Shown: in pieces, positions 29,864 to 39,384 of the stretch | Position numbering within the stretch: the first letter of the stretch is position 1 | Layout of the letters: every line of letters begins with the position of its first letter | From: Neiella marina | Lineage (GTDB): Bacteria; Pseudomonadota; Gammaproteobacteria; Enterobacterales; Neiellaceae | Direction of reading: 5' to 3' | Length of the DNA stretch: 64,000 nt | Assembly: GCF_002165625.1 (NCBI RefSeq) | Contig: NZ_NGNS01000002.1 | Location: 286,661-350,660, forward strand | Translations under genes and position numbers: made by a program | The notes under the pieces: generated by a model | Database searches by the model: none | What the model was told of the DNA's origin: nothing | Seen by the model: only the letters and a program-made list of their open reading frames with translations

Positions 29864-30982
29864 GTGTCAGAAAAAATCAACTTATTGGACCTTAGTCGTC
29901 AGCAAATGCGCGAGTTTTTCGCCGAAATGGGCGAGAAGCCGTTTCGTGCCGATCAAGTGATGAAGTGGATTTATCACTACGGCTACGACGACTTTGAGCA
30001 AATGACCAATATCAACAAGGTACTGCGCCAAAAGTTGACGGATTGCGCTGAAATCAAAGCTCCCGAAGTCGCGACTGAACAACGTAGCTCTGATGGAACC
30101 ATCAAATGGGCCTTAACAGTTGCCGGTGGCCAAGAGGTTGAGACCGTCTACATCCCCGAAGAAGGACGGGCAACGCTGTGCGTGTCTTCACAAGTTGGCT
30201 GTGCTTTAGAGTGCACGTTTTGCTCGACTGCGCAGCAGGGCTTTAATCGCAACCTTTCTGTTGCAGAGATCATCGGCCAAGTTTGGCGAGCGGCTAAAAT
30301 CATTGGCCCGGCGGCACTAAATGACGACCGTCCGATCACCAACGTGGTGATGATGGGCATGGGTGAGCCGTTACTCAATGTGAAGAACGTCGTGCCTGCG
30401 ATGGAATTGATGATGGATGACTTTGGCTTTGGTTTGTCTAAGCGCCGCGTTACGTTGAGTACATCGGGTGTGGTTCCTGCATTAGACAAGTTGGCCGACC
30501 AAATCGATGTGGCGTTGGCGATATCCTTGCACGCACCAACAGACCAGTTACGAGATGAGATCGTACCGATCAACAAAAAGTACAACATCGAAGCATTCTT
30601 AGGTTCGGTGCGTAATTACTTGAGTAAGTCAAATGCCAATCAAGGCAAAGTTACCGTTGAATATGTCATGCTTGACCATGTCAACGACAGCATGGAACAG
30701 GCTCATGAACTAGCGCGGGTGATGAAGAATACACCATGTAAAATCAACCTCATTCCATGGAACCCATTCCCCCAAGCTCCCTACGGTCGCTCATCAAATT
30801 CTCGTATTGACCGATTTGCCAAGGTGTTGATGGAGCACGGCTTTACCGTGATTGTCCGCAAGACTCGAGGTGACGATATTGATGCCGCTTGCGGTCAGTT
30901 AGCTGGCGATGTTGTTGACCGCACCAAGCGTACTCTGAAAAAACGGATGCAAGGCGAATCTATTTCGGTCAAAATGGCGTAA
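29864..30982 (+). CDS. rlmN: Dual-specificity 23S rRNA/tRNA m2A methyltransferase RlmN
   Basis: Radical-SAM enzyme (372 residues) methylating A2503 of 23S rRNA and A37 of some tRNAs. The [4Fe-4S] motif is CALECTFC (Cx3Cx2C). The resolving cysteine region [15 protein letters not shown] is also present. The start is GTG, giving [19 protein letters not shown], matching relatives. It begins the conserved rlmN-pilW-rodZ-ispG run. Confidence 0.97.
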   Translation: MSEKINLLDLSRQQMREFFAEMGEKPFRADQVMKWIYHYGYDDFEQMTNINKVLRQKLTDCAEIKAPEVATEQRSSDGTIKWALTVAGGQEVETVYIPEEGRATLCVSSQVGCALECTFCSTAQQGFNRNLSVAEIIGQVWRAAKIIGPAALNDDRPITNVVMMGMGEPLLNVKNVVPAMELMMDDFGFGLSKRRVTLSTSGVVPALDKLADQIDVALAISLHAPTDQLRDEIVPINKKYNIEAFLGSVRNYLSKSNANQGKVTVEYVMLDHVNDSMEQAHELARVMKNTPCKINLIPWNPFPQAPYGRSSNSRIDRFAKVLMEHGFTVIVRKTRGDDIDAACGQLAGDVVDRTKRTLKKRMQGESISVKMA

Positions 30983-31007
30983 TTCCCTGTAACGTACGTG
31001 ATTTTTC

Positions 31008-32099
31008 ATGCGCTATTTTCTGCTGCTGTTATCCGTCTTGAGTGTCGCTGGTTGCGTCACTGAGACCCGCGTTGCTGGCTCCAATAAACAAGTTGTTGAA
31101 CAACAAGCTGATCCCGTCGAAGCGGCTCGGACACGAGTCGCCCTTGGTCTTCGTTATTTACAAAATGGCGATCCTGCTCAGGCTAAATATAATCTGACCA
31201 AAGCTAAAGAACATGCGCCGCAGCTACCCGAGGTACACTCAGCTTTAGCCTACTACTACCAACGCGTTAGTGAACCGCAGCTTGCTGAGGAGGCATACCG
31301 AGATGCTTTGCGTTATGGTGCTAATGACGGCTCTGTGATGAACAACTATGGCGTGTTTCTTTGCCAGCAAGGGCGATATGAAAAAGCCATTAAACAATTT
31401 TCTGCTGCGGTTCGCGAACCCACTTATATCCGAGTCGCAGATGCATATGAAAATGCTGGCCTTTGTGCGTTGGGGCAATCGAAGCCAGAAGATGCTCGCG
31501 ACTTTTTTGATAAGGTGTTGAGCTACGATGCCTCGCGGCCTAGAACCTTGCTGGGATTGTCGGACTCCTATTTGCAACTTGGTTTGATTGATTCGGCAGA
31601 TTTCTATTTTCAGCGTTACCTCAATCGAAATTCGCTCGATGTCGATAGTACGGTTCTTGGCTATCGATTGGCAGTAAAGCAGAACAATCGGCAAGACATT
31701 CAAAAGTATCGGCTGATACTGCAGTCGCGCTATCCACAAGCCTATGATGCGTTGATCCGAGTCCCAGAGGCATCGAATCAAGTCTCTGAGCAAGTGAGAA
31801 CAGAAAAAGCCGCTAAGCCAGAGGTAGCGAGCAAAGCGACGGCTGCCGAGACGGCTATTACCATTTATAAGATTCAAGTGGCAGCCAGCGTAGAGCCCCT
31901 ATCGGCGACTTATTTGCAAGGTCGCCTAATTGATAAGAACCTCAACGTTGTTGAATTTGAACACGATGGCTGGTTCAAGTACTTTGCTGGCGAGTATGCC
32001 ACTGTAGAGGCTGCTGAAAAGGCAAAAGCCCTAGTAAAACCTAAAAAAGCATTCATCGTTGGCATCGCCAATGGTCAAATTGTGTATAGCAAGTATTAA
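31008..32099 (+). CDS. pilW: Type IV pilus assembly lipoprotein PilW with C-terminal SPOR-like domain
   Basis: Outer-membrane lipoprotein (363 residues) of the PilF/PilW type that helps assemble the PilQ secretin. The lipobox is SVAGC (Cys16). TPR repeats run from about residue 40 to 250 (for example ALGLRYLQNGDPAQAKYNL, NNYGVFLCQQGRYEKAIKQF). After a Lys/Ala-rich linker there is an extra module (about 285-360) starting IYKIQVAAS and ending KKAFIVGIANGQIV, resembling a SPOR fold. Usual PilW proteins lack it and are about 250 residues. Position between rlmN and rodZ is conserved. Confidence 0.88.
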   Translation: MRYFLLLLSVLSVAGCVTETRVAGSNKQVVEQQADPVEAARTRVALGLRYLQNGDPAQAKYNLTKAKEHAPQLPEVHSALAYYYQRVSEPQLAEEAYRDALRYGANDGSVMNNYGVFLCQQGRYEKAIKQFSAAVREPTYIRVADAYENAGLCALGQSKPEDARDFFDKVLSYDASRPRTLLGLSDSYLQLGLIDSADFYFQRYLNRNSLDVDSTVLGYRLAVKQNNRQDIQKYRLILQSRYPQAYDALIRVPEASNQVSEQVRTEKAAKPEVASKATAAETAITIYKIQVAASVEPLSATYLQGRLIDKNLNVVEFEHDGWFKYFAGEYATVEAAEKAKALVKPKKAFIVGIANGQIVYSKY

Positions 32100-32122
32100 T
32101 AGAGAACATCGGATTTTTATCT

Positions 32123-33112
32123 ATGGCAGACGACAATCACACAATGCCTGAGCCAAAAACTGCCGGCCAATTATTGCAGGAAGCTCGGAAGCAGGCGCAA
32201 ATTCCAGTAGCAGAGGTCGCTACGCGGTTGAACTTGCGACCGACAGTGATCGAAGCATTGGAAGCTGATGATAACGACAATCTGCCTTCTAGTACCTTTG
32301 TTCGAGGCTATCTTGGTAGCTATGCACGGTTGCTGGGAATTGCTGAGAGTGAGGTCCTGCAAGCCTATCAAGGTCGTGTAGAGCAGGCTCAGATGCAGAG
32401 TTTTTCAAATCGTACCTCCACAGAGCGGTCTGATAGTCGGGTGATGTGGTTGACCTACTTGATTGTTTTGGTGCTGATTGGTTTTTTGGTGGTTTGGTGG
32501 TGGCAAAAACAGCAAAACGGACAATTGAACTTGAACCCGCAAACAACAACCGAAGTTCAACCCGCTGACACGACTAATCAGAGCGATGATGACGTCGGTC
32601 ACCCAGACATTAGTGCCGCGCTTGAGAGCGATATTGCCGAACAACCTCAACAGTCCACTTTGCCTACGGAGCCTGCAACAATAGTCAGTGCGCCACAAGA
32701 TGAACTAACCGTTGCAGAGCCGTCTGCTGAATTGCCTGAGACGGCTAATGAGGTTGAGGCTTCTGTTGAAGCCGATGTTGATAGCGCCGGCGCAGTTGCA
32801 ATACTTGATGAAGTTGAGCGCTCCTTGGTGGAGCAGCAGGTTGAAGCTGTATCGGTTGAGCAAGTGGAGCAGGCTCAAGTTCGCTTTATGTTATCGAAAG
32901 ATTGCTGGATGCGTGTTGAAGACGCGACCGGTGAAGTCGTTGTTGAGGGAGTAAAAACTTCAGCGCGAGCTGTCGAGTTCTCTGGTGTGCCACCATTTCA
33001 CGCAATATTTGGCGTGCCCGATGCTGTGACGATAGAATATCAAGGTGAAGCTTATCCGTTTAAGGTGGACAATCCGCTTAAAACATTGCGTTTAACATTC
33101 CCGGCAGAGTAA
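32123..33112 (+). CDS. rodZ: Cell-shape protein RodZ
   Basis: Links MreB filaments to the elongasome (329 residues). An N-terminal HTH (about residues 14-80, beginning [20 protein letters not shown]) is cytoplasmic. A basic stretch precedes one membrane helix ([20 protein letters not shown], about 109-128). A long acidic, Glu/Val/Ala-rich periplasmic linker leads to the C-terminal domain beginning [18 protein letters not shown]. It is four bases upstream of ispG. Confidence 0.93.
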   Translation: MADDNHTMPEPKTAGQLLQEARKQAQIPVAEVATRLNLRPTVIEALEADDNDNLPSSTFVRGYLGSYARLLGIAESEVLQAYQGRVEQAQMQSFSNRTSTERSDSRVMWLTYLIVLVLIGFLVVWWWQKQQNGQLNLNPQTTTEVQPADTTNQSDDDVGHPDISAALESDIAEQPQQSTLPTEPATIVSAPQDELTVAEPSAELPETANEVEASVEADVDSAGAVAILDEVERSLVEQQVEAVSVEQVEQAQVRFMLSKDCWMRVEDATGEVVVEGVKTSARAVEFSGVPPFHAIFGVPDAVTIEYQGEAYPFKVDNPLKTLRLTFPAE

Positions 33113-33116
33113 TCAG

Positions 33117-34238
33117 ATGATTGATAATCCTATTAAACGTCGCCAATCAACTCGCATTATGGTTGGCAATGTGCCAATTGGCGATGGTGCACCGATTTCT
33201 GTTCAGTCCATGACCAATACTTTGACCAATGATGTAGAAGCAACGGTCGCACAAATTAAAGCATTGGAAAGTGTTGGCGCAGATATCGTGAGGGTATCCG
33301 TACCGACCATGGATGCCGCGGAGGCGTTCAAGCTGATTAAACAGCAAACTAACATTCCACTGGTGGCCGACATCCATTTCGACTATCGCATTGCGCTAAA
33401 AGTTGCTGAATATGGCGTCGATTGTTTGCGCATCAATCCTGGCAATATTGGTCGTGAAGATCGGGTAAGAGCGGTCGTTGATGCCGCTCGAGATCGTAAT
33501 ATTCCGATCCGAATTGGGGTCAATGGTGGTTCGCTAGAGCGTGATTTGCAGGAAAAGTATGGCGAGCCAACGCCTGAAGCTTTGGTGGAATCGGCAATGC
33601 GCCATGTCGACTATCTCGACAAACTCAATTTCGACCAGTTCAAAGTCAGTGTTAAAGCGTCTGACGTGTTTTTAGCGGTCGATGCTTACCGACTGCTTGC
33701 CAAGAAAATTGATCAACCGCTGCATCTAGGGATCACTGAAGCGGGTGGTGCTCGTGCCGGTGCAGTTAAATCCGCCATAGGCTTGGGCATGTTATTGGCC
33801 GAAGGTATTGGTGATACCTTGCGCGTGTCTCTTGCTGCCGATCCAGTTGAAGAAATTAAGGTTGGCTTTGATATTCTGAAATCACTTCGAATTCGCTCTC
33901 GTGGCATCAACTTTATTGCTTGTCCGTCTTGTTCACGGCAGGAATTTGATGTGATCGGTACTGTCAATGAGCTCGAACAACGATTAGAAGACGTCGTGAC
34001 GCCAATGGATGTGTCGGTTATTGGCTGTGTGGTCAATGGCCCAGGTGAGGCGCAAGTATCGGATATTGGCGTCGCTGGTGGTCACAAGCGCAGTGGTTTC
34101 TATGAAGATGGCGAGCGTCAAAAAGAACGTTTCGACAACGATCATCTCGTCGATCAATTGGAAAGTCGCATTCGTGCTCGACTCAACAGAGAGCTGCCAG
34201 AGCAGCGGATCGATGTGACCGAGATCGGTGATTCGTAA
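33117..34238 (+). CDS. ispG: (E)-4-hydroxy-3-methylbut-2-enyl-diphosphate synthase
   Basis: [4Fe-4S] enzyme of the MEP isoprenoid pathway (373 residues). TIM-barrel N-terminal part ([16 protein letters not shown]) and cluster cysteines in [11 protein letters not shown] and [10 protein letters not shown]. It follows rodZ by four bases, probably translationally coupled. As a cluster client it is a likely beneficiary of the isc operon nearby. Confidence 0.97.
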   Translation: MIDNPIKRRQSTRIMVGNVPIGDGAPISVQSMTNTLTNDVEATVAQIKALESVGADIVRVSVPTMDAAEAFKLIKQQTNIPLVADIHFDYRIALKVAEYGVDCLRINPGNIGREDRVRAVVDAARDRNIPIRIGVNGGSLERDLQEKYGEPTPEALVESAMRHVDYLDKLNFDQFKVSVKASDVFLAVDAYRLLAKKIDQPLHLGITEAGGARAGAVKSAIGLGMLLAEGIGDTLRVSLAADPVEEIKVGFDILKSLRIRSRGINFIACPSCSRQEFDVIGTVNELEQRLEDVVTPMDVSVIGCVVNGPGEAQVSDIGVAGGHKRSGFYEDGERQKERFDNDHLVDQLESRIRARLNRELPEQRIDVTEIGDS

Positions 34239-34268
34239 AAAAACATCACTCCTGCTTCCAACGGACAT

Positions 34269-34297
34269 TTGGTAATGCGGCCCGGCTTCCTTATAAT
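34269..34297 (+). promoter_or_regulatory. hisS operon promoter inside an inverted repeat
   Basis: -35 TTGGTA, 17 bases, -10 TATAAT. The -10 element sits in the loop of an inverted repeat CCCGGC (34281-34286) / GCCGGG (34298-34303). The start point would fall near 34304, about 33 bases before hisS. Confidence 0.7.
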
Positions 34298-34336
34298 GCC
34301 GGGTCTTTAATTATCTTTCTCAGGTAAAACATCACT

Positions 34337-35626
34337 GTGGCGAAACAAATTCAAGCCGTTCGCGGTATGAACGACTGTCTTCCTGATCAGTCTCCTGCTT
34401 GGCAATACATTGAACAAGGTTTGCGAGACTTGGTTGCCGGTTATGGCTATGCCGAGATCCGTACGCCAGTAGTAGAGAGCACTGACCTGTTCAAACGTTC
34501 AATTGGTGAAGTGACCGACATCGTTGAGAAGGAAATGTATACCTTCGACGATCGTAACGGTGACAGCCTGACCTTGCGCCCAGAGGGAACAGCGAGCTGC
34601 GTCCGTGCGGGCAACCAAGCCGGATTACTATACAACCAAGAACAGCGCTTGTGGTACATCGGTCCGATGTTCCGTCATGAACGCCCGCAAAAAGGTCGCT
34701 ACCGCCAGTTTCATCAGTTTGGTGTCGAACTCTACGGCTTGTCAGGGGCCGATGCCGATGCAGAAGTCATCCAGTTAACTGCCAAGATGTGGCAAGACTT
34801 TGGTATTGCCGATCAGGTTACCTTGCAATTGAATTCGCTCGGCTCTAATCAAGCTCGCGCCGATTACAAAGATGCCTTAGTCGCGTTTTTGACTGCCCAT
34901 GAAACTCAACTTGATGAAGATAGTAAGCGCCGCTTACACAGTAATCCGCTGCGGGTATTGGATAGCAAAAATCCCCAGACTCAAGCATTGTTAGTTGATG
35001 CGCCTAAGTTGTCTGAATATTTGGACGACGATAGCCAACAACACATGACTAGGCTTTGTGAACTGCTGGATTCGCTCGGGATTGGCTACCAGATCAATGA
35101 GCGCTTGGTGCGCGGGCTGGATTATTACAATAAAACCGTGTTTGAATGGGTCACTGATGCCTTGGGCGCACAAGGTACAGTTTGTGCCGGTGGCCGTTAC
35201 GACGGTTTGGTCGAGCAGCTCGGTGGCAAAGCGACCACTGCCGTTGGTTTTGCCATGGGCATGGAGCGGTTGCTGTTGTTGCTCGAAACTTTGGGCAAGC
35301 TAAATGAGCTGCCAGCACCAGTGGATGTTTACTGCATGGCGAGTGGCGAAGAGTGTATGGCTGCCAGTATGAAACTAGCGCAGCAGTTACGCAGTGAGTT
35401 GGCTGGTGTTCGGATCATGCAACATCTCGGCGGCGGCAATCTGAAAAAGCAGTTTAAACGTGCTGATAAGAGTGGTGCGCGTTACGCCTTGATCCTCGGC
35501 CAGCAAGAATTAGCTGATGGTGTCGTCGGCCTCAAACATTTACGAAATCATGATCTGCCACAGGAGCAAGTTCCTTTGGCTGAAGTAGCAACACGCCTCG
35601 CGGCGGTAATGAACGAAACGGAGTAA
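34337..35626 (+). CDS. hisS: Histidine-tRNA ligase
   Basis: Class II aminoacyl-tRNA synthetase (429 residues). Motif 2 is [18 protein letters not shown], the histidine-specific motif is [13 protein letters not shown], and motif 3 lies in [18 protein letters not shown] start gives the family N-terminus [13 protein letters not shown]. It heads the hisS-yfgM-bamB group. Confidence 0.98.
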   Translation: MAKQIQAVRGMNDCLPDQSPAWQYIEQGLRDLVAGYGYAEIRTPVVESTDLFKRSIGEVTDIVEKEMYTFDDRNGDSLTLRPEGTASCVRAGNQAGLLYNQEQRLWYIGPMFRHERPQKGRYRQFHQFGVELYGLSGADADAEVIQLTAKMWQDFGIADQVTLQLNSLGSNQARADYKDALVAFLTAHETQLDEDSKRRLHSNPLRVLDSKNPQTQALLVDAPKLSEYLDDDSQQHMTRLCELLDSLGIGYQINERLVRGLDYYNKTVFEWVTDALGAQGTVCAGGRYDGLVEQLGGKATTAVGFAMGMERLLLLLETLGKLNELPAPVDVYCMASGEECMAASMKLAQQLRSELAGVRIMQHLGGGNLKKQFKRADKSGARYALILGQQELADGVVGLKHLRNHDLPQEQVPLAEVATRLAAVMNETE

Positions 35627-35629
35627 GGT

Positions 35630-36265
35630 GTGGAAGGTTACCAGACCGAAGAACAACAGGTTGAAGCCATTAAGAGCTTTTTGCGTAAAAACGGCAATCA
35701 GATCCTCATTGGCATTGTGATTGGCCTTGGCGGCATTTATGGCTTCCGCTATTTTCAGCAACAACAAGTAGTTGAAAGTGCCCAAGCTGCTGATGCTTTC
35801 TCGAAAGCGCTGACGGCAGAACAGCTGCAAGGGTTTGCCAGTGATTACAGCAAATCAGGCTATGTCGCAGTTGCTGAACTGAAACTCGCTAAAACGCAAG
35901 TCGAAGCAGGAGAACTTGACGCTGCAGCGGCAACATTGCAGCAGGTTATCTCTGGTGCAAACGAAGTGGCGTTACAGCAAGTTGCCAAAATTCGCCTAGC
36001 CCGTATTCAAGTCGCTTTAAACCAACTGGATGCTGCATTAGCAACATTGGCTGGTGAATGGCCGCAGTCACTGCTCGGTGAAGTTGAAGTGGTTAAAGGT
36101 GAAGCTCACATTGCTGCCGGTAATGTCGATGCAGCTCGACAAGCGTTTCAAACTGCTTTGATGAATGTATCGCCGCAACAAGCGGCAACGATTCAAATTC
36201 GTTTAGATGATATCGCTGCACCTGCAACGCAGCTTCCGCCGGTAGAGACGGCTAGCAAGGAGTAA
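35630..36265 (+). CDS. yfgM: YfgM, SecYEG-associated periplasmic TPR protein
   Basis: Inner-membrane protein (211 residues) with a short cytoplasmic N-terminus, one membrane helix (about residues 24-41, ILIGIVIGLGGIYGFRYF) and a periplasmic TPR-like domain; in E. coli it works with PpiD at the translocon. The GTG start is three bases after hisS. Position between hisS and bamB is conserved. Confidence 0.92.
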   Translation: MEGYQTEEQQVEAIKSFLRKNGNQILIGIVIGLGGIYGFRYFQQQQVVESAQAADAFSKALTAEQLQGFASDYSKSGYVAVAELKLAKTQVEAGELDAAAATLQQVISGANEVALQQVAKIRLARIQVALNQLDAALATLAGEWPQSLLGEVEVVKGEAHIAAGNVDAARQAFQTALMNVSPQQAATIQIRLDDIAAPATQLPPVETASKE

Positions 36266-36269
36266 ACTT

Positions 36270-37463
36270 GTGACGAACTGGTTTCGCCCATTGGCCGTAG
36301 TTGCTCTGGCGACTTTTACATTGTCTGCATGTTCACTGTTTGGTGATGATGAAGAACAGATCATTGTCGCTGAGCTGGTAGATTTTGAGCCGCAGTTTGA
36401 AGGTGAAGAATTATGGTCTGCGTCAGTCGGCGATGGTGTTGGCGATCATGCCTCTCGACTTCGCCCCGCGGTTGGCTACGACAAGGTCTTTGCTGCGAGC
36501 CGAGATGGCGTCGTTAAAGCCCTCGATCAGGCAACCGGAGACACCGTGTGGGAAGTCCATGTTGGTGAACGAGATACTGACCGCTGGTTTGGCGGTTATC
36601 GCTCAGCGATGGTCTCTGGTGCAGTGACGGTTGCTTACAAGAAAGTTTTCCTCGGCACCGAGCGTGGTTTTGTTATTGGCCTAGATGCTGAAACCGGTGA
36701 AGAAGCTTGGCGTGTGGCTGTAGCGGGTGAAGTACTGGCACCGCCTGCTGTTGCTAACGGTATTGTTGTTGCCAACACGCTATCTGGCAAAATATTTGGT
36801 ATTGATGCTGAGAGTGGCGAAGAGCTGTGGAGTTTTGAAGGTGCTGTTCCGCCACTGACTTTGCGTGGCTCTGGCACCCCAGCAATTGACAATGGCGCAG
36901 TATTCGCCGGTACCTCGGATGGCAAGTTAACAGCGATATTCCTAGAGCGCGGTTTTCAGATTTGGGAAGAGCAAGTGACCTTGCCTGTCGGTACTAACGA
37001 CCTCGAACGCATGGTTGATGTTGACGCCGACGTGTTAACAGGCGGGGACACAGTCTACGCTGTAGCCTACAATGGTGACTTGGTGGCGGCAGAAATGCGC
37101 TCTGGTCGCGAAAGGTGGAAGCGCCCCTATTCGTCTTATCAGGGCATGGTCATGGACGGTTTCCAGATCTATCTGAGCAGTTCATCGAGTTATGTTTTTG
37201 CCATTGACCGCCGTGATGCCACTGAGTTGTGGGCCAATAGAGAGCTAGAGAATCGTCAAATTACCACACCAGCGTTTGTCTCTCGTTATGTCATCGTTGG
37301 TGATTTTGAAGGTTATTTGCACTGGCTTGATGCCAATACCGGGCAGTTCATGGCGCGGATGCATATTGATTCCGATGGCCTTTATGCCACGCCAGTTATT
37401 GATGGCGACGTGGCCTACCTACAAACTAGAGGTGGTGACGTTTACGCCATCAAGACACCTTAG
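36270..37463 (+). CDS. bamB: Outer membrane protein assembly factor BamB
   Basis: Lipoprotein of the BAM complex (397 residues). The GTG start is followed by a signal with lipobox TLSAC (Cys21). Eight-bladed propeller repeats are visible, with recurrent LWSxxVG- and GxVxALDAxTGExxW-type strands (for example GFVIGLDAETGEEAWRV, GKIFGIDAESGEELWSF). It lies four bases after yfgM and before der. Confidence 0.96.
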   Translation: MTNWFRPLAVVALATFTLSACSLFGDDEEQIIVAELVDFEPQFEGEELWSASVGDGVGDHASRLRPAVGYDKVFAASRDGVVKALDQATGDTVWEVHVGERDTDRWFGGYRSAMVSGAVTVAYKKVFLGTERGFVIGLDAETGEEAWRVAVAGEVLAPPAVANGIVVANTLSGKIFGIDAESGEELWSFEGAVPPLTLRGSGTPAIDNGAVFAGTSDGKLTAIFLERGFQIWEEQVTLPVGTNDLERMVDVDADVLTGGDTVYAVAYNGDLVAAEMRSGRERWKRPYSSYQGMVMDGFQIYLSSSSSYVFAIDRRDATELWANRELENRQITTPAFVSRYVIVGDFEGYLHWLDANTGQFMARMHIDSDGLYATPVIDGDVAYLQTRGGDVYAIKTP

Positions 37464-37491
37464 CGTTGACCCGGTAGCTCGCTGTATTTTT

Positions 37492-37515
37492 AAAGCCCCG
37501 GCCTCGGGGCTTTTT
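37492..37515 (+). terminator. bamB terminator
   Basis: Nine-base-pair stem AAAGCCCCG/CGGGGCTTT with a four-base loop and two further T. It ends only about 17 bases before the der start codon, so some read-through into der is likely. Confidence 0.75.
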
Positions 37516-37531
37516 GTTGGAGAAAGAAAGA

Positions 37532-39031
37532 ATGACCCCTGTGATTGCTTTGGTTGGACGACCGAATGTTGGCAAGTCGACCCTTTTTAATCGTCTGACC
37601 CGAACCAGAGATGCGCTGGTTGCGGATTTTCCTGGTTTGACACGCGATCGCCAGTATGGTCGAGCTCGCTTTCATGAGCGCGAGTATATCGTCATTGATA
37701 CCGCTGGTATCTATGGTGATGAAGAGGGAATTGATGCCTTAATGGTTGAACAATCGCAACAGGCGATTGAAGAGGCCAATATTATTTTCTTTATGGTTGA
37801 TGGTCGCGACGGCTTGACACCAACAGACATTGAGATCGCTGAGCATTTGCGTCGTGGTGAGAAAAATGTCGTGCTGCTGGTTAATAAGATTGACGGTGTC
37901 GATGCCAATCAAGTGATGGCCGACTTCTATCAACTCGGGATCAGTGAAATGTATGGCATAGCAGCAGCTCAAGGCCGAGGCGTCACTCAGGTGCTGGATG
38001 AATCCTTAGTGCCGTTGCTTGAAGAGTTGGAAGCAGAGCCGAACTTTGATGATTTGGTTGATGATTTAGTCGACGATTCCGAGTTTGAAGACTTAGATGA
38101 TGAGCTATCCGAGCAAGAACTGGAGCAAGATGATGAAGCTCAGCCGTTCGAAGATCTACCGATCAAACTTGCTATCGTTGGCCGACCGAATGTTGGTAAA
38201 TCGACTTTAACTAATCGTATTTTAGGCGAAGATCGGGTGGTGGTGTACGACATGCCCGGTACCACGCGCGATTCGGTATACATTCCAATGGAACGCGATG
38301 AGCAAGACTATATCTTGATCGACACCGCGGGTATTCGTCGGCGTGCGCGGGTCAATGAGGCAATCGAGAAATTCTCCGTGATCAAAACACTGCAGGCTAT
38401 TGAAGACGCCAACGTGGTGTTGTTGGTGTTGGATGCTCATGCTGGCATTAGCGATCAAGATATGAGCCTATTGGGTTTTGTATTGAACGCAGGGCGATCG
38501 TTGGTCGTTGCGGTTAATAAGTGGGATGGTCTGGATACCCATGCTCGTGACCGGATCAAAGATGAACTTGACCGCCGTTTGGGGTTTGTCGATTTTGCCC
38601 GAGTGCATTTCATCTCTGCATTGCATGGCAGTGGCGTTGGCCATTTGTTTGAATCGGTGCAGGAAGCTTATCAGTCCGCCACGCGTCGAGTGTCGACCTC
38701 AATGCTAACCCGAATACTGCATGGCGCGGCAGAAGATCACAACCCACCGATGGTCCGAGGTCGTCGAAGTAAGCTGCGTTATGCCCACGCTGGTGGTTAC
38801 AACCCGCCGGTTATTGTGGTTCATGGCAACATGGTAACGTCATTGCCTGGCTCTTATAAGCGCTACTTGACCAATTACTTCCGACGTTCGCTACAAATTA
38901 TGGGCACACCTATCAAAATGGAGTTTAAAGAGGGTGATAACCCATATAAGGACAAAAAAAATACACTAACTTTGAGTCAAATCAGAAAAAGACGGCGTTT
39001 AATGAAGTACATCAAAGGTAGACAAAAATAA
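37532..39031 (+). CDS. der: Ribosome biogenesis GTPase Der (EngA)
   Basis: Double-GTPase needed for 50S subunit maturation (499 residues). Two G domains each carry GRPNVGKST; switch II forms are DTAGI. The linker between the two (about residues 165-210) is very acidic, with many Asp/Glu and almost no basic residues. A C-terminal KH-like domain follows. The ATG at 37532 gives [16 protein letters not shown]; an earlier in-frame TTG at 37514 lies on the terminator and is unlikely. Confidence 0.97.
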   Translation: MTPVIALVGRPNVGKSTLFNRLTRTRDALVADFPGLTRDRQYGRARFHEREYIVIDTAGIYGDEEGIDALMVEQSQQAIEEANIIFFMVDGRDGLTPTDIEIAEHLRRGEKNVVLLVNKIDGVDANQVMADFYQLGISEMYGIAAAQGRGVTQVLDESLVPLLEELEAEPNFDDLVDDLVDDSEFEDLDDELSEQELEQDDEAQPFEDLPIKLAIVGRPNVGKSTLTNRILGEDRVVVYDMPGTTRDSVYIPMERDEQDYILIDTAGIRRRARVNEAIEKFSVIKTLQAIEDANVVLLVLDAHAGISDQDMSLLGFVLNAGRSLVVAVNKWDGLDTHARDRIKDELDRRLGFVDFARVHFISALHGSGVGHLFESVQEAYQSATRRVSTSMLTRILHGAAEDHNPPMVRGRRSKLRYAHAGGYNPPVIVVHGNMVTSLPGSYKRYLTNYFRRSLQIMGTPIKMEFKEGDNPYKDKKNTLTLSQIRKRRRLMKYIKGRQK

Positions 39032-39059
39032 TAAAACAAAACTACCTCTGAGGTGACCT

Positions 39060-39314
39060 ATGACCCTACGACCGAAATGCCCGAAGTGCCAGGGCTACTT
39101 AATCGCCGACGACGGCCATCATCGTTGCGAGGAGTGCAGTTCGCAATATGAGGCGCAAGCAGTATGTGATGTCTGTGGCGACCCACTCAGCATTTTAAAA
39201 GCCTGTGGTGCAGTTGATTACTTTTGCAATCACTGCAATGAACTGAAGTCGAAATCGGTGGTTCGACACCGATACCTAGAAGTCTCTTTTGAACCCGCGC
39301 GAGCTGGATTTTAG
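39060..39314 (+). CDS. yfgJ: Zinc-ribbon protein YfgJ
   Basis: Small protein (84 residues) with four CxxC pairs (C7/C10, C23/C26, C36/C39, C56/C59), enough for two zinc ribbons. The segment LKACGAVDYFC matches E. coli YfgJ, and the position between der and xseA is also the same. The function is unknown. Confidence 0.88.
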   Translation: MTLRPKCPKCQGYLIADDGHHRCEECSSQYEAQAVCDVCGDPLSILKACGAVDYFCNHCNELKSKSVVRHRYLEVSFEPARAGF

Positions 39315-39341
39315 TTTTACTCGCTATTGTTAATCACTATT

Positions 39342-39366
39342 GCCGCTCCAGCTGCATAGGAGCGGC
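39342..39366. terminator. Hairpin between convergent yfgJ and xseA
   Basis: Perfect eight-base-pair inverted repeat GCCGCTCC/GGAGCGGC with a nine-base loop, but no T-run on either side. It may act with Rho or protect 3' ends rather than terminate alone. Confidence 0.4.
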
Positions 39367-39384
39367 CCAGCAATTCCTCTGTGA

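Noticed and set aside
30148..30588. 146-codon open frame antisense to rlmN
   Set aside because: It overlaps the radical-SAM core of rlmN and has no start signals.
31245..31877. 210-codon open frame on the minus strand
   Set aside because: It lies wholly antisense to pilW, which has lipobox, TPRs and conserved synteny; the antisense product resembles no protein.
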